A DNA stretch of 64,000 bases from Erythrocercus mccallii (taxonomy: Eukaryota > Chordata > Aves > Passeriformes > Dicruridae). Of this stretch, positions 27,611 through 40,667 are shown in pieces. A model generated the notes under the pieces. It was not told the DNA's origin and did no database searches. It worked only from the letters and a program-made list of their open reading frames with translations. The translations under genes and the position numbers were made by a program. The stretch spans positions 535,003 through 599,002 of the forward strand of contig VZRG01000282.1 of NCBI GenBank assembly GCA_013397435.1. Reading direction: 5' to 3'. Within the stretch, counting starts at the first letter, position 1. Each line of letters begins with the position of its first letter.

Positions 27611-28289
27611 AGTAAAATCCAACACACTTCAGAAAAAAATTAATTTTCTACAAATAAAATGGGTGAAGCTTGGGTTAGGTAAACATGAAACAGTCACATG
27701 TTGAAGATTGCTTCAGGTACTTAGGTGTTTGGCAAGCACTCTGAAATAATTTTAAATATTAATCCAGTTACATTATTGACATATTTTACATTCCGTTCTT
27801 AGATAAAAATATACACAGGTATTCAGCCACTCAAAAGCTGGTCATCTGTTATTTCAAGTCTGATATGATTTATCTACCTTTCTAAAAGTACTAAGAAAGC
27901 CTATTTCTTCACATTCTATATTTTCAAGAGAGTTTACGGTTTATGCAGGCTGGTCACAGTTGAGTATAATATATCTATGTGTCAGAAATTGGAACGGGCA
28001 GTAGACATTATAGATGAATTGCCAGGAAATTACCCCAGTGTGCTGACTTCCCAAATTCCTTCAAATGACTTAACAGGCTTGACATGGCAGCTCAGTGTTC
28101 AGTTTGCTTAAGGGACTTTAGGAGAATCAGTGGTTCCAATCCATTGCTAAGGTTTGAGTTTTTCACATTTACATAGCAATAAGGAGCTTAGGGAATCTGT
28201 AACTGGCAAAGAAAAAACATTTAAGGCAGCATTATTGCCAGTAACAGTGTTTAAGCTCATGGTACAATTAAAACTAAAAGACTTTATTT

Positions 28290-28570
28290 TTCTAAAAAAA
28301 ATTAAATAGGCAGATGATATTGCTATTGCTGAATTGTTGATAAGCAGCAGCACCTTTGATCTGAACAGCTTTTGGATCATGGCAGCACTGGCAGTAGCAG
28401 ACACACTCATTTTTGATGAGACAATGAAGTGTGTAGGGGTGACAGGCTTTATAGCAAAAGCCATCACATATCTTCCACAAATCACTCATTTGTCTAGTTT
28501 GGGATGGTATAATTCTGTGACCTATGAAATTAAAAGCACAAACCCTGATTTTCTCTTTATATAGCTCCTT
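28290..28570. other. Stretch open in several frames on both strands; coding status unknown
   Basis: On the + strand a frame is open from just after a TAG at 28307-28309 to the TAG at 28563. It gives about 84 codons of ordinary-looking composition, including the run SFWIMAALAVADTLIFDETM, but has no ATG at its start. Two minus-strand frames are open over much of the same bases. One (28147-28485) gives 112 residues; the other (28292-28489) gives 65 residues that are cysteine-rich, with about ten Cys spaced 1-6 residues apart between residues 8 and 36. I recognise none of them. The + frame starts after an AG but the upstream pyrimidine tract is weak. It may be chance, a decayed exon or retrocopy, or a conserved non-coding element. 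Confidence 0.25.
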
Positions 28571-29167
28571 GCATCATCCAGGATAGAGAATGACTGTCAG
28601 GCTCTCATTGCTATGTGAAATTAAAGGCATTTCGCAAGTGTAGTGTAATTCTGCTGAGATGAGGGAATTCCCCTCAAATGTAACACACTGTGGTCTAGCA
28701 TTTTGGAACTTACACAGAAAGCTATGAGGTGGATAAAATAAATTTTTTTGTTTATAATAAATTTACTCTTGCAATATTTTCTGCTATTATTTCAGAGAAC
28801 CTTTAAATTAGCAAAAAGCTGAAGCTAATAAGAGCTGCATAGATCTAGTGAGTTATGGGAAAATGGCCTCCAATGAGATTCTTCTAATAATAATTGAACT
28901 TAAGGTGTGTCAAACTGTTGTTAATGCTACTACTAAAATATACATGCTGTTAGAGCTTGGCTGATTTCCAAAACAACCACAGTCTAAACATAAAAGAAAA
29001 CTGAACTAAAAATTATTGAAAAATTGTACCACATTAGATAGACCAATAAAGATACTAGGAGGTAATTGTTTTGACTATACCAATGTCCCTTTTTTACTAT
29101 GATATAACTGTTCAGCAATTAGGTTATTCTTGTAAATTACATGGTGACTACAGCTGTAAAAAGGCAT

Positions 29168-29183
29168 CACTGCCATCTTCTGG
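29168..29183 (-). promoter_or_regulatory. CTCF-like motif, minus strand
   Basis: The minus strand reads CCAGAAGATGGCAGTG, close to the CTCF core (CCASYAGRKGGCRS) with one departure at the Y position, which is A here. CTCF binds such sites as an insulator and loop anchor, with loop direction set by motif strand. It lies in otherwise unremarkable unique DNA. Occupancy is inference. Confidence 0.4.
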
Positions 29184-30859
29184 TAATAGCTCATTCAGTT
29201 TGCCAGCATGTGGGTTTTCATTTATTTATTTCTCTTTTTATAGAGCACCACACAGGCAATCAGGTTTTTTTGTTTACAAGATCAGGGAAATCTAAGTATT
29301 GTGCTTTAGCATTCAGATATATTTTGATCAATAATTTCATCCTGTTCCAGAATTCCTGCACTGCTCTATGACTCCTGCTAGTGAAACATTCTTGAGATTG
29401 ATCTTCATTTGAGGATGAAGATACCACAAGTCCAGAAATTTGCATTTCATAGCACAATCTTGTATTATAATTTTCCCATAGTGTGAATTACCTGATGACT
29501 GAATGTATGGAAATAGAAATGCTGTGTGTCATGGAGATCAAGTTCAACTGAAGGTCAATGATGCTGGTAGATCACCCTCATTTATATTTGCTGAGGGTCT
29601 AAGTCTCTTAAGCAGATGAGAGTTATGTGTTTGTCAGGGTGACAAAACTCTGCTTTCTGCTTCCTCCAGAACCTTTAGTGCCCCTGCTTTACCTCTGATC
29701 ACTTGGTGGGTTCAGTTTATTGCTGGTCATCAAACAGAAAAAAATAGCAGCAATCTGTCTTGCTCCAGGAGATGTAGCTTGATTTGTGACATGATCTTTA
29801 GCATCAAACATAAATGCTACTAATAAGTAATAATACTGCTATTAATAATTAATTTCAATCTTACTTGAGATTCATTTGCAATGTCCCTTCCTGGACATGA
29901 ACTATGGCATGTAATGCAATTGCTTTATAAAATGTAATACTTATTCCCCTAAGTATTTGTTTGGAAACCATTTGTCATAACTTTGGATTTCCTCAGATAG
30001 TAATTTAAAATGTAAATGCTTTTATTTATTTTTTATTCTTCACACTCTTGCCATTGCTTAGTTTATGACAAGTTAATAAATACATACACAGTTTTGTGTG
30101 TGAATGTAGAAATAGGACAGAAGAATATGGACTGCTTTTGAACACATTACTTTTGATTCACGGATGTGAATTGCTGTGTCCTCACACAGCAGCAATAGGG
30201 AATTTCAATTCTTCAATGCAAACCTTTATTTACAGTCCTGACTGAGGCAGACAGAGACTATAGACATTTAATGGCAGATCAGCTGGCACTAGGCAAATCA
30301 GTGCTTCAGCCACTCCAAAGTAGGCAGTGGAGATGAGAACTTGCTGGCCTTGCTGGATGTGCAGCAAAGGCAGCCAAAGGGATTTCATTGATTTTTGAAG
30401 TTATCCTATTGGCAAGAATGATAAGTTACTCCCACAGTTCATATGGCTCTTCAGCAGCCTTATTTTTGCCTTATTGCTTGCCACCCTATTAGAAACTGGA
30501 CAAAATTTTGCCCAAAAGTGTCTACTTATGCAAAAAGTAACTTTTTATATAGATGTTGCCACGATCAGCATGCCTTGAGGCTTGTTTCTGCAATAAAGAA
30601 GTATTTGATCCAACAGTCTGCTGACCACAGAGTAGTCTTTGTTTCTGGCTCCAACTCAACATGCACAGAACAGGGTGAGCAAATGTGGCAGATCCTGCCA
30701 AGCATCCCCTACTTTTGCTGGCTTCCTCTTCATTGAGCCTCATTTCCACCACCAGCATCTCTGCTTGACTGGTTTTTCAGAAGGGAAAATATATTTCTCT
30801 TGTACTTTCTCTGTATTGCAAGCCTAGCCTTGATTTGCAGTCTGTATATTTAAGCATAA

Positions 30860-31275
30860 ATCTTGCATTCAAGTCCTCACAGCCACTGTGAGAGTCATAT
30901 CACTCTTGGAGATATTTCCCTTTCAAAGCAGCCAGCCCATCCTCAGAAGAAGAGATCCGAGATAGTAAATTCTTCTAAATCATTTTTTATTGGAAGCAGA
31001 GCTGTTCTCCATAAATGCAGGAGCCAACCATCTCTAAAACCAGAGCTGGATAGTGGGTTTTCACTGTCCATTCATGCCAGTAACAGATGCCTGGCAATCA
31101 GGAGCTGCTTGTCAGCTCCCAGACAGGAGGCGTAGAACATACACTTCTGTTAAAAGAGCAGAGAGGCTGGTGGTTAACATAAGCTTTTACGATGAGGCTG
31201 GCACACGTTTTCATCTGATGCCGCTCAAAACCTTTTTCACCGCAGCGCATCCCCCAGCTGTGAGCCAGCTGTGAT
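30860..31275. promoter_or_regulatory. Candidate conserved non-coding element
   Basis: The block is non-repetitive, more GC-rich than its surroundings and keeps CpGs (for example GATGCCGCTC and CACCGCAGCGCATC at 31218-31251), with CAGCTG E-boxes near the right end. Overlapping + frames of 90 and 73 codons have no recognisable domain. This look is typical of constrained vertebrate non-coding DNA, but conservation cannot be judged from one sequence. Confidence 0.3.
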
Positions 31276-31745
31276 CACAAGGGAGGGAACTGAGGTACAA
31301 TAAAATACTTCTCCTGGTAAGCAACTTTGCAAAAATGTAGTTGCAGCTTTAAAGAATCCTCCTAAAACACACATCTCTTTGCCTTGCTGGCTGGCTTTTT
31401 TTCATTTTATCAGTCCACTGCTAATTTGGCAGTTTGTTATTACACAGAGACTTTCTGCACACTGATTTAAAAGCAAACTGAATAAGGAGATGCAAAGAAA
31501 GGATTACAGAACAGGCTTCATTTTGCAGTTCATCAGCCCAAGCTAGTTTTATGGCTACTAATCAGTACTTTCCAGGGCTTCCAGAAAACCATGATAAAAA
31601 TCATGGGAAGCCATTCTTGTCACTCACCCATAAGCACTGGATTTACATCAAATCCAGTCCCATCAATCAACCCTTCAGAAGTACTTAGCTGCTAGTAGGT
31701 TTCTCTGCTCAACTGAGTGTTTTTGAAAATATATCAAAAACTCTC

Positions 31746-31767
31746 TTTTTTTTTTTTTTTTTTTTTT
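31746..31767. repeat. Homopolymer T22
   Basis: An uninterrupted run of 22 Ts. It may be the A tail of an old minus-strand retroposon, but no body is recognisable next to it. Its exact length is prone to sequencing error. Confidence 0.9.
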
Positions 31768-31945
31768 AAGATTCACTCTGATCCTAAATTTCAAAATACA
31801 GTGAAGTACACCATAGTCAATAGTGGTGACATAGGGGGAAGAAACTGTAACATGGAAAAATCGGTGACAAAGTAACAGAAGTACTGGAAAGTCCCTTAGT
31901 CCCTTATTCCTAGACTTTTTTCCTGGTTTAGTGATCTTTATAAGT

Positions 31946-31975
31946 GAATGAAATGAAATGAAATGGAATGAAATA
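31946..31975. repeat. (AAATG)n microsatellite
   Basis: Six near-perfect five-base units, of the form GAATG/AAATG, with two units carrying G in place of the first A. Confidence 0.85.
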
Positions 31976-34900
31976 AAGTTATGGATCAGCAGCACATAGG
32001 AAACCATGCAATAGCCATTACACCATAATATTATGTTAGTCATTTCTCCATACTTCTTTTTGTAAGCCGTTTTGTATCTTCATTCTGCCTAGGAGTTGAC
32101 CTGGAATGAGGCACATTCTCAGGTGATCCTTAAGAAATTCAATATCTATTTTTATCATATTAACCTTAATAACTCAGTTTAAAAAGCCATCTTTCTCCAG
32201 TGATCTTCTCTTTACAAGTAGTCCTAGTAGATTGGCAGCTGAAATTGTGCAGAGGAATACTAAAATTTCTGATTTTTGAAGTTATTAATCAATGAAAACA
32301 GCACTTGTATCAATGCAGTCTTGGTCTGCAGTTTTTCAGAAATTAAGATTGACTGTCAATAGTGAAATTAATGTGGATTTGTACTGGTAAAATTCAGCTT
32401 TTATTTGTATGTTATTTGTATCCTGTGTTAGGTTTATTTCAAAGTTAACTATCAAATGCTGCTTTGTTTATTGCATTAATGGTTCTCTTTGAGTAAATCT
32501 CAAAAATTTACTTGCAATTTTCAGTGGGGAAATTCATAAAAATTGGCATATAAATTAAGTACTGTAATATTCATATATGATATTTGCTTATAAAAGAATC
32601 ACAAAGCAAGCATAATAAACCAATGAAAAGGTCTTGATGATTCTCCCGGTGCTATCACAAGCATTTTAAGATTGTTAGTGACTATGAAATACTCTAAACT
32701 TTCTTTGTAATCCAACTCATCAAGTTATGTGAATGACTGTAACTCCAGTCTAGAATTTCTCTGCTTCCTTTCAGTCTTTCCTTTCCTGGTGAATTCATGC
32801 TTAGGTCAGTGCTACACAGGACATGAAATAAAGCCCAGACTGGTTGTCCTTCTGTATCACTGTCCGAAAAAGCATTCAGGAGATTACTCATATAACAGCA
32901 GTTGTTGTACTTGTTTCAAAAAGCTTAAAATATGCTCTAAATTCCTTCTGATCTGAGTACCAGTCCCCGCAGACCCTGGAAAGAAGAAAGCCTTTGCAAT
33001 GACAAGCATTTTAAAAGTTTGCAGAGCTCCTTCTTCAGGTCGTAGGGTTTTTTTGTTCTATATATTTTAAAACCTAACAAAATTTGTGATAGATCTTCTC
33101 CTGCATCTGCAAGTTAATAGGATGGGAATTCTCAGGAACTGACTGTGGTTTCCTGCTACTGGGAACATTGTTTGCTGGTGCTGGCAAGAATTAGAGTCTG
33201 ATAAAACCATAGTACTAGGTCTTTTTTTCTTCCTGTGAAATATTATTCCATGATTAATAGGATATTTTTCCTTTCAAGTGTGGAACGCCAGCACCTTTCC
33301 AAAGACTGTTCAAATCTGGCATGTGTGATACAGTGCTGCTCTACATGTCTGGCTGTAAGAGACATGATGTCAGCTTTAGTAATACCTCCCAGCCGTGTTA
33401 TCTTGCTGCTTTTATATTCTGCACCCAGACATTTGGAATTCTGCATCAGCTACTAAAACACAATGTTCACATTGGCGACCCATTGATCATTTTAACTGCT
33501 TGAGTGGCCAGAAGTCACCCTAACTAATCATTTGCCTTTAATCATTATCATTGCACTAATTACAGGCTGATATTCTCCAACTTCTCGAAAATGCTGAATG
33601 GCTGAAAGCGAAAATAATACAATGCCAGCATATTTGATTCTGAAAATATTCCTTATTCAGTAAGAACCACAAGAAGCTCTAAGAATGCCAATAAATTTAT
33701 GCCACCCTAAAAATGTTTGCTGTAACAAATAGAAACCAGAAATAAAAAAAATAGAGCCCCCACTTCTCTTTCATCATTTTTTCCATAACGAAAAGCCTTC
33801 AGATTTTTTTTTTTAATAGAGTTTCTGGTAATGCTCCCTGTTACAGATATTTTCTTTTAAAATGCATTTTAGCAATTCTGATATTTATATAAAAGACATA
33901 AAGATTCCAAGCCCCTCAGTGCATATACTTGCATTTTTTCAACTTTTACAAATGTTAAGCAGATTTAGGAAGTGGAAAGTGACTACTGTTTGTTATGAAC
34001 TGTATTCATAAATCTGCCTTGAATGAACCTAAAGTAGATATGAGTAAATGACTAATGGACCTGAATTATTGAACTGTTATTTGCAGTTCATAAATAACAG
34101 TTTTCCTTAAAGCTGCCTATATTTTGTATTGCAAGCTTATGATCTAAAAGCTGCTGCATCAGAGTGAGTTTGGAATAAGAAGCTTTTTCAGAAACTGCCA
34201 GAGCAGGAGATGTCATATATTAAAAAGAAAGCATCATTTCTGTGCCACAAGGAATAGGCACATTCCTTTTGACATATTTATCTCTAAAATATAGTTATAT
34301 GGAATTTACTATGTCTCTTCCAGACTTGTTTCACAAGTCCACTGGACTGGAGGACAAACAATTTCAAAGAGTATAGCTTGATAAGAGTAGAAAATGATAT
34401 TTCAATATATGTTCCCCTTTTTCCAGTGCTCATCTTCAAGAACTGATCAAATAATACATAAACCTCAAAAAACTTATTAAAGCTGGGTATTACATACAGG
34501 GAACATTTTGCCTACAATTGAAACGCAGTAGCCTCTCCAATAAGCACTTTTTATTTTTATATCTCTAAGAAAACCATGGCATGAAATATCTTTGTAACTT
34601 GTTTCTTCTTAATAACTTGTTTCCTTCTCTAATAACTTAAACTATGCTAAAAACAGTTATGTAAAAAGTGTTGTAAAGCACTATAGCTGTATATACCCAT
34701 CCCTGTAACCTTTTATCTGTATAAGACTGCATAGAGCTTTAGATAATTGTTTGGTTTAGCAAAACTTTTTTCTTCCAACTCTGTTTCTAAAACTGTTCTC
34801 CAAGTTGCAGCAAGGCAGATTTTTTGATGTTTATTGTTTGAACTTTGATCAGTGGGAAAATTATTTTCAATTAGATCTTATTGTAAAAGGTACAAACAGT

Positions 34901-36000
34901 CCTTGCAATAGTGTCACTGATGGTTTTGCCCATTATTTTTCAATTACTGCCTAATAACTTCTGCAAACTGAGCATTCCCAGCTTCTGTATGAGTAAACAG
35001 TGCCTATGAGTTCTCTGTTAACAACCAAACTGCAGGAGTAGTTTTGCAAGAGACAATTATGTGAGCTTCATTCAAGAAGTAAGCTGCCACTGGACCAAAT
35101 GACCAGGATTTTTAAAAGACGTACAAAATTGAATCTACAGCTGCTCTCTACAACTATTTTCTCCCTTGCTTTTCCATACACATTCATCCATTCCAGATTT
35201 ATTATCAACAAACTTCCCAAAGGTCATTAGGTCCATTTAGCAGTGATGAAACCTGAAAAGTGTTCTTGAACATATGTCTTATTCTCTTCCTCCAGTACAT
35301 TTTCTGATTGTGTCAGATAAAGAAATTTGTTATTTTAGGCATGGCTTGATACTGCCATTTTAAGGTTCATGATTCTGTCACCTTCTGCTGCTAACATGCA
35401 TTTTTATGAGGAAATAACAAAATGTTTTCCACTTGGCTCATGGTCCTCTCAGATGTTAAGAAAGAGACATTTTCAAATTTAACTGAAGATGTTTCCAAAA
35501 ATATATTTTGTTTCCATCTTTTTGTGGAGCTTTCACTGGTGGTTCTGACAATAACTACCAAGAGAATAAAATATCCATGATGGACATTTGTAAACATTTT
35601 AAGCACTTTTGGGGTAGGATCCTCTCTTAAGAGTCAAAGTAATATTGGTATAGTGCTTATGAACTATTTTATGACTGAGTTGATGCAAGAAGCTCTGCAT
35701 GTGGATTAAAGTTTACTTTGGATGTTCCTCTCAGGATAAGATAAGAATATTCTGAATATTTTATGAGCTGCTCAGCATGTTCACTTTAAGTTTTGAAATT
35801 TTTTACAGAATAGTTCTGTTAGAATATTCATAGGAAATTCTCTTATGTCATTACCTAATGTCAGTCAGCAATACTGTTCTTTTGTGTCTGAGGAGCAGAG
35901 AAATTTTATACAATGCAAGACTCCATTTCAAAATAATTTTTAAGAGGAAGATTTTACTTTTCCCTTCTGAACTTATTGTTATTCTATTATATAATAATTT

Positions 36001-36057
36001 NNNNNNNNNNNNNNNNNNNNNNNNNNNNNNNNNNNNNNNNNNNNNNNNNNNNNNNNN
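36001..36057. other. Assembly gap of 57 unknown bases
   Basis: 57 consecutive Ns. The left flank ends in an A/T-only stretch (TATTATATAATAATTT); the right flank is unique. The missing sequence may be an AT repeat longer or shorter than the gap shown. Confidence 1.
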
Positions 36058-39000
36058 ACACTCTTTCCTCAGCTCATGATGAAACCTGCCTGTTTCACCT
36101 AAGCTTGGGAGAGCACCAGGAATGTAGGCTTGGACACAAGCCCTTCCTAAATATAAGGATTATCTAAGTAGTGCAGTTGTACCCAGAACATACTAGAGCC
36201 TAGAGGACTCCTGTTTGGTTATTCCAGTGTCTCTGCTCTGTCACCCATAAGAGCAGGATCAGATCAGAAGACCTTTTGCATGTAACTACCCACAAGTGTG
36301 GATTTAGCACAGGTGTTCAGGGGAAAAAAGTGATTAATGATTGGAGATATTCAGGATATAGTTCACTGAAAAGACATGTTCAAATTTGACATTAAGCATG
36401 GGATGCTGGTAAAGGAACTACTTGCCTAAATCTTGGCTGTGGTAAATTGCAGCAAAGTTTTCCATCTGAATCAGCCTATAGTGAGTCAGAATTACAAAGA
36501 AAACTATTTTGGTATCATAGTTGGTCAGAAGCAAAGTATGACAATTACTTTTTTACACTAAAATTTTAAAATTATACTACTAGATAGCATAGCATACACT
36601 TAACAGATAGGAGCTATTAACAAATAAAATGTAAAAGAATAGCTCAAATACTAGGATTCAGAATTGAAGAAGACCTAATCAAAGCCAGGATCTTCGGCAC
36701 TGCACCAAACCCCAGTGACTCAGCTAACAGCTCTGAAAATCATGCATGGAGAAAAGCTACTTTCCTATCATGCAGAAAGTAAAAATAAAACAGGGCTCTT
36801 CTATAATAATTACTCCAACATAGTGCCATGGTCAACTCCATGGACACCCCCTTTGACAATGATAAAAATAAACTATTTATCTGGCTCCATGCCTCTGATT
36901 TCCCCTCAATGGCCTGCATTCATGGCAATAAATTTTCTGACAGTGTAAACATGATATAATTCAAGTTTTCTGCACAGTATTTTTCCTGGGTTCCTTCCCT
37001 TTGCTGTCATCAGTACTCTGCCAAATCTGCAACAAAGACAAAAAGTCAAAACCTGCTTCTGCTCTTAAGTCAAAGAAAATTAAGAAATGGTTTGTTTTGG
37101 TGTTTTGTTTTTTTCCCCATAGGAGAAAACTATTACAGAAGATATCTTTATTTAAAAACTTAAAGAAAAAAAAAATCAGGAAATCTATTTCCTTTGTAAT
37201 CTTTCTCACACACTCATAGGTTCCCCAAAGGTCAGGGGTCTCTGTCCCTTAGGGAGGCACAGAAATGCTGCTGGGGAGGGAGCGAGTAAATAGCTGTAGA
37301 AACAATTGAAGATGCTCAATTATTACTCATAGCAGAAAAATCCGAGCACAGGTGATCTGTTGTGATCAAGTAAGTCAAATGAAGGCATTTTGGCCAAATG
37401 AGCTTTGTGTTAACCTATCCATGGTGCAGAGTTTAGTTTTTTATTTTTCTAGAAGAGAAGCACTGTTTGCAAACATGAGGTTTTCATGACTCATTGCCTA
37501 AGTTATGAAGTACTTTGTCATCTTAATTGCTTAAGCATATCCCAAAGAATTCTCTTTGATTTTGGTCAAAATTCAGAACATTACAACTTAGTTTATACAA
37601 TTTAAATATTTTATATTATTGATTTTTTTTTTCTGCTATTTATGCTCCTCCCAGATTTCCTTTCACTGTTTAAATTACAGGCCTGTTTTTCTGGAGTGAA
37701 TAATGCAAGAAACTGAGTGAGAAGAAAAACAAATTTTAGAGCCTTTGTACATGTTTCTTTTTTAAAGTTTCCTGTTGGCTTAGGCACATTGTGTTCCTCT
37801 GTATCACATCCTTTTAAAGCCATATGTGGAAGCAATAAAGTGTATCCTTGCCTTCAAAGATATGGAGTATTTGTTTAGCCAACTGACTAAGGAAAATAGT
37901 ATGAACCCATTAACAAATATGGTTTATGTGGTCAATTAATCATTGAGAGCAGTCTGCAGAGCACAACTCAGGAAATATTAGTCAGCACAGGCAATGGGTA
38001 TCTGTCAGTTACTGATCCCAGGATTTCTTTCCAGGGGAAGGCAGACAGCACATTAGCAACAAAACGCACCAAGTCTGCCAGCACTTTCCATTAAGATCAG
38101 ATTTCCAACCCTAGAAATGCTTGCAGATATAGGTGATGATAGCTGATGAAATTCAAAAGGAAAGCTCTCTTCCTTAAGCCAAAGATGCACCCATAAGAGT
38201 CACAGCCGGATTCCTCTCCATATTACCTCAGTGTGCTTCAGTCAAGAAGGGTTTCCATCACCATGCAAATGTACAATATGCACTGAAGAAAGACTGCGAA
38301 GTGCACATGCCTTGAACACTTCACAACCAAAACACTTGAAGATAATACTTTTTTTCTTCTTTTCAGTAAAGAAAGGATTTATATTTTCCTGACAGATGCT
38401 GTCCTGCATAAGTTATGCCTGAAGATGATTGCATTATCAGGCCAATAGATTCACCTGTCCTGTGGAGAAAGAGAAAGTTCAAGAGGAAAACAAGACAAGT
38501 AATAGCCCAATTATGCTATAGAAGAAAGGCTTAGAGGGAAGCAGCCTTTTTCAGACTTGGATGAAATTCACAGAAACAGCATCTCATTTTAAAAATCTAT
38601 TATTTTTACAGGTAAAATTAAAAAGAGTTCCATTAAACAATGAATATGATTGTGTTTTGTTATGTCTGCTTTTTTGGGAACTGAGTTTTAGGAGTTTTGA
38701 AAGATTTGCAAATATTTGTGATATCTTTGTCTTCTCAAACCCTAAGATTTGGCAAAACTGGTTTTCTTTTCCTAGGTGCCTTATCAATAGCTTGTGTTAG
38801 ATTGGCAATTTTCAATCTCTGATCTAAACCAACGGTTACATCACAGTAGGAATTGTCCATGGTTGGAACTGCAGCTCCTTACCCAACTGCTTTGATACCC
38901 ACAACCTGGCATGGGCATCCCTTCTGTGTCATATCCCCTAAGAGGGCTGACAAGCTCTACAAAGCCACTGCCTGTAAAACTTCAGATTTATTTGTTTCAG

Positions 39001-40608
39001 AAGCTGGAATCTGTTGATGAGTGATTTCAGGAAGAGAAAGCTGGGTCCCACAGTCAAGTCATAAAAGTATAAACCCCAGGGATTAGCTACTGTGCTCATA
39101 AATCTGCATGTGAAGATGTGCACATTACCGAGTCTACAATTCAAATTGATATATAAATGCGATTAATCAGACTAAATAGAGAAGTCTGTAAAGTAGCTTG
39201 CTTCCATTGTCAACAGAGATATGGTCAATATAATCAGTGGAGTATAAGACATAGTTCATCTCATTTTAAAGATGCTGTCTAAAATTTGCCAAATTAATTA
39301 GCCTTTAACTAAGCATTATATTTTCTTCTGTTGACATAAAGGCAGATAGCTCAAAAATGGAAAACCAAAGTTCAAACAGAATAACCATAAAATCTAAAAA
39401 AGGATACAATCTCCTACCTTGAAAGTATTCTCAGTATTGATAGACATTAACAGTTAATAGTGCTATTAAAAGCACTTATTTGTCGTAGCTAATTCTTTGT
39501 TTTTAATTCCCATCTTTCTCTGTCTCAATGACTGTAGGCAGAATTACTGAAGCTCATCAGAGAGTTGGCATTTCATTCACTATCCTTCTCACAGGACTCA
39601 AAGCTATAATTAAATCCAAAGAATGCCGGGAAGAAATAGATCATTCTGTGTCTGGGATTGTATTCAGAAGATTTGTGGTGAATATAAAAAAGGTTATAGA
39701 GGTACAGCTGCCCAAGAGCAAGAGATCATCTTTCTTGAACTGAACCAGGAAGGTCTTATGGAAACAAAAGCTTCACATATGTACATCCTTATATTTTATA
39801 TCTTCTAACAACAGTTTCTCCAAATTCAGCTGAGGACGGCAACAAATTGTCATTATGTTACTTTAACAAAACCTTGTTATTTTTCATTACAGATTGCTTT
39901 AAGTGTGGCAACACTGCTGAGTCTGAACAACGATGCATATTCCATGATATATCGGGGGTTTTTGGATGACCTTGTCTGTTCAGCTGCTGTACTTGCTCAG
40001 CAGCTGCTCTGTCACTAAAAAGGACTGTCACTGGTTCCATTATAAAGTGCAGATAGTGTGATAGAAACACACACCAGTAACTCTTCTACAAAGATTTTAA
40101 AAGATCTCATCTCTAGTATTATTTTACACTACAAATGAAATTTTACAGATCATTAGTCCAGAATGTGAGCTAGATGTTTGACAAAATGATTTTAAAAGTC
40201 TAGGATTATTTAATGTAGAAAAGTATAGTCTGCACGTGTGCTGTAATTATTTTCCGTAGAAATTCATAAGCACTACTGTATCTGCAGACTTTCACTGAAT
40301 AATTAAAGATTCTGTATGTGGTGCTGTGTGGACATTAGGGCTATGCAGCCTAAAAGCTCTCAATTACCTCTTGAAATATAATGAATAGATGACAGATGAA
40401 AGAGTTCTGCAAAAACAGAAAGCTGTTCAAACACCTGCTGTTGCCAAAATACAACAAGCTTCTTACCAAGGAATTTCATCTTGTGTTAAACTGGACAATG
40501 TCCTTGTACTAGATAAGGGAAACAGAGAAGTTATCTTTACAGCTATGAAAATCAACTCTGAATTTCAAAATATTTACAGATAGAATTAAGTGTCATTTTA
40601 TGTAAGGC

Positions 40609-40667
40609 ATATATTATATATTATATATATATATATATATAATATAATATATATATAATATAAATTT
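40609..40667. repeat. (AT)n / (ATAAT)n tract
   Basis: About 59 bases of almost pure A/T alternation, with AT dinucleotides broken by TAATA steps. It is self-complementary and liable to form cruciforms and to vary in length. Confidence 0.92.

Larger units (their letters stand above)
27611..36000. other. Unique AT-rich non-coding DNA up to the assembly gap
   Basis: No supported gene. It holds the multi-frame-open stretch at 28290-28570, a CTCF-like motif at 29168-29183, a conserved-looking block at 30860-31275, a 22-base T run at 31746-31767, an AAATG microsatellite at 31946-31975 and a TAAT-rich, non-repetitive stretch at 33450-33720 that could be another conserved element. The longest frame (31675-32043, minus, 122 codons) simply runs through the two simple repeats. 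Confidence 0.65.

Noticed and set aside
31675..32043. 122-codon minus-strand frame
   Set aside because: It is open because it runs through a T22 homopolymer (poly-Lys) and an AAATG repeat (His/Phe/Ser repeat).
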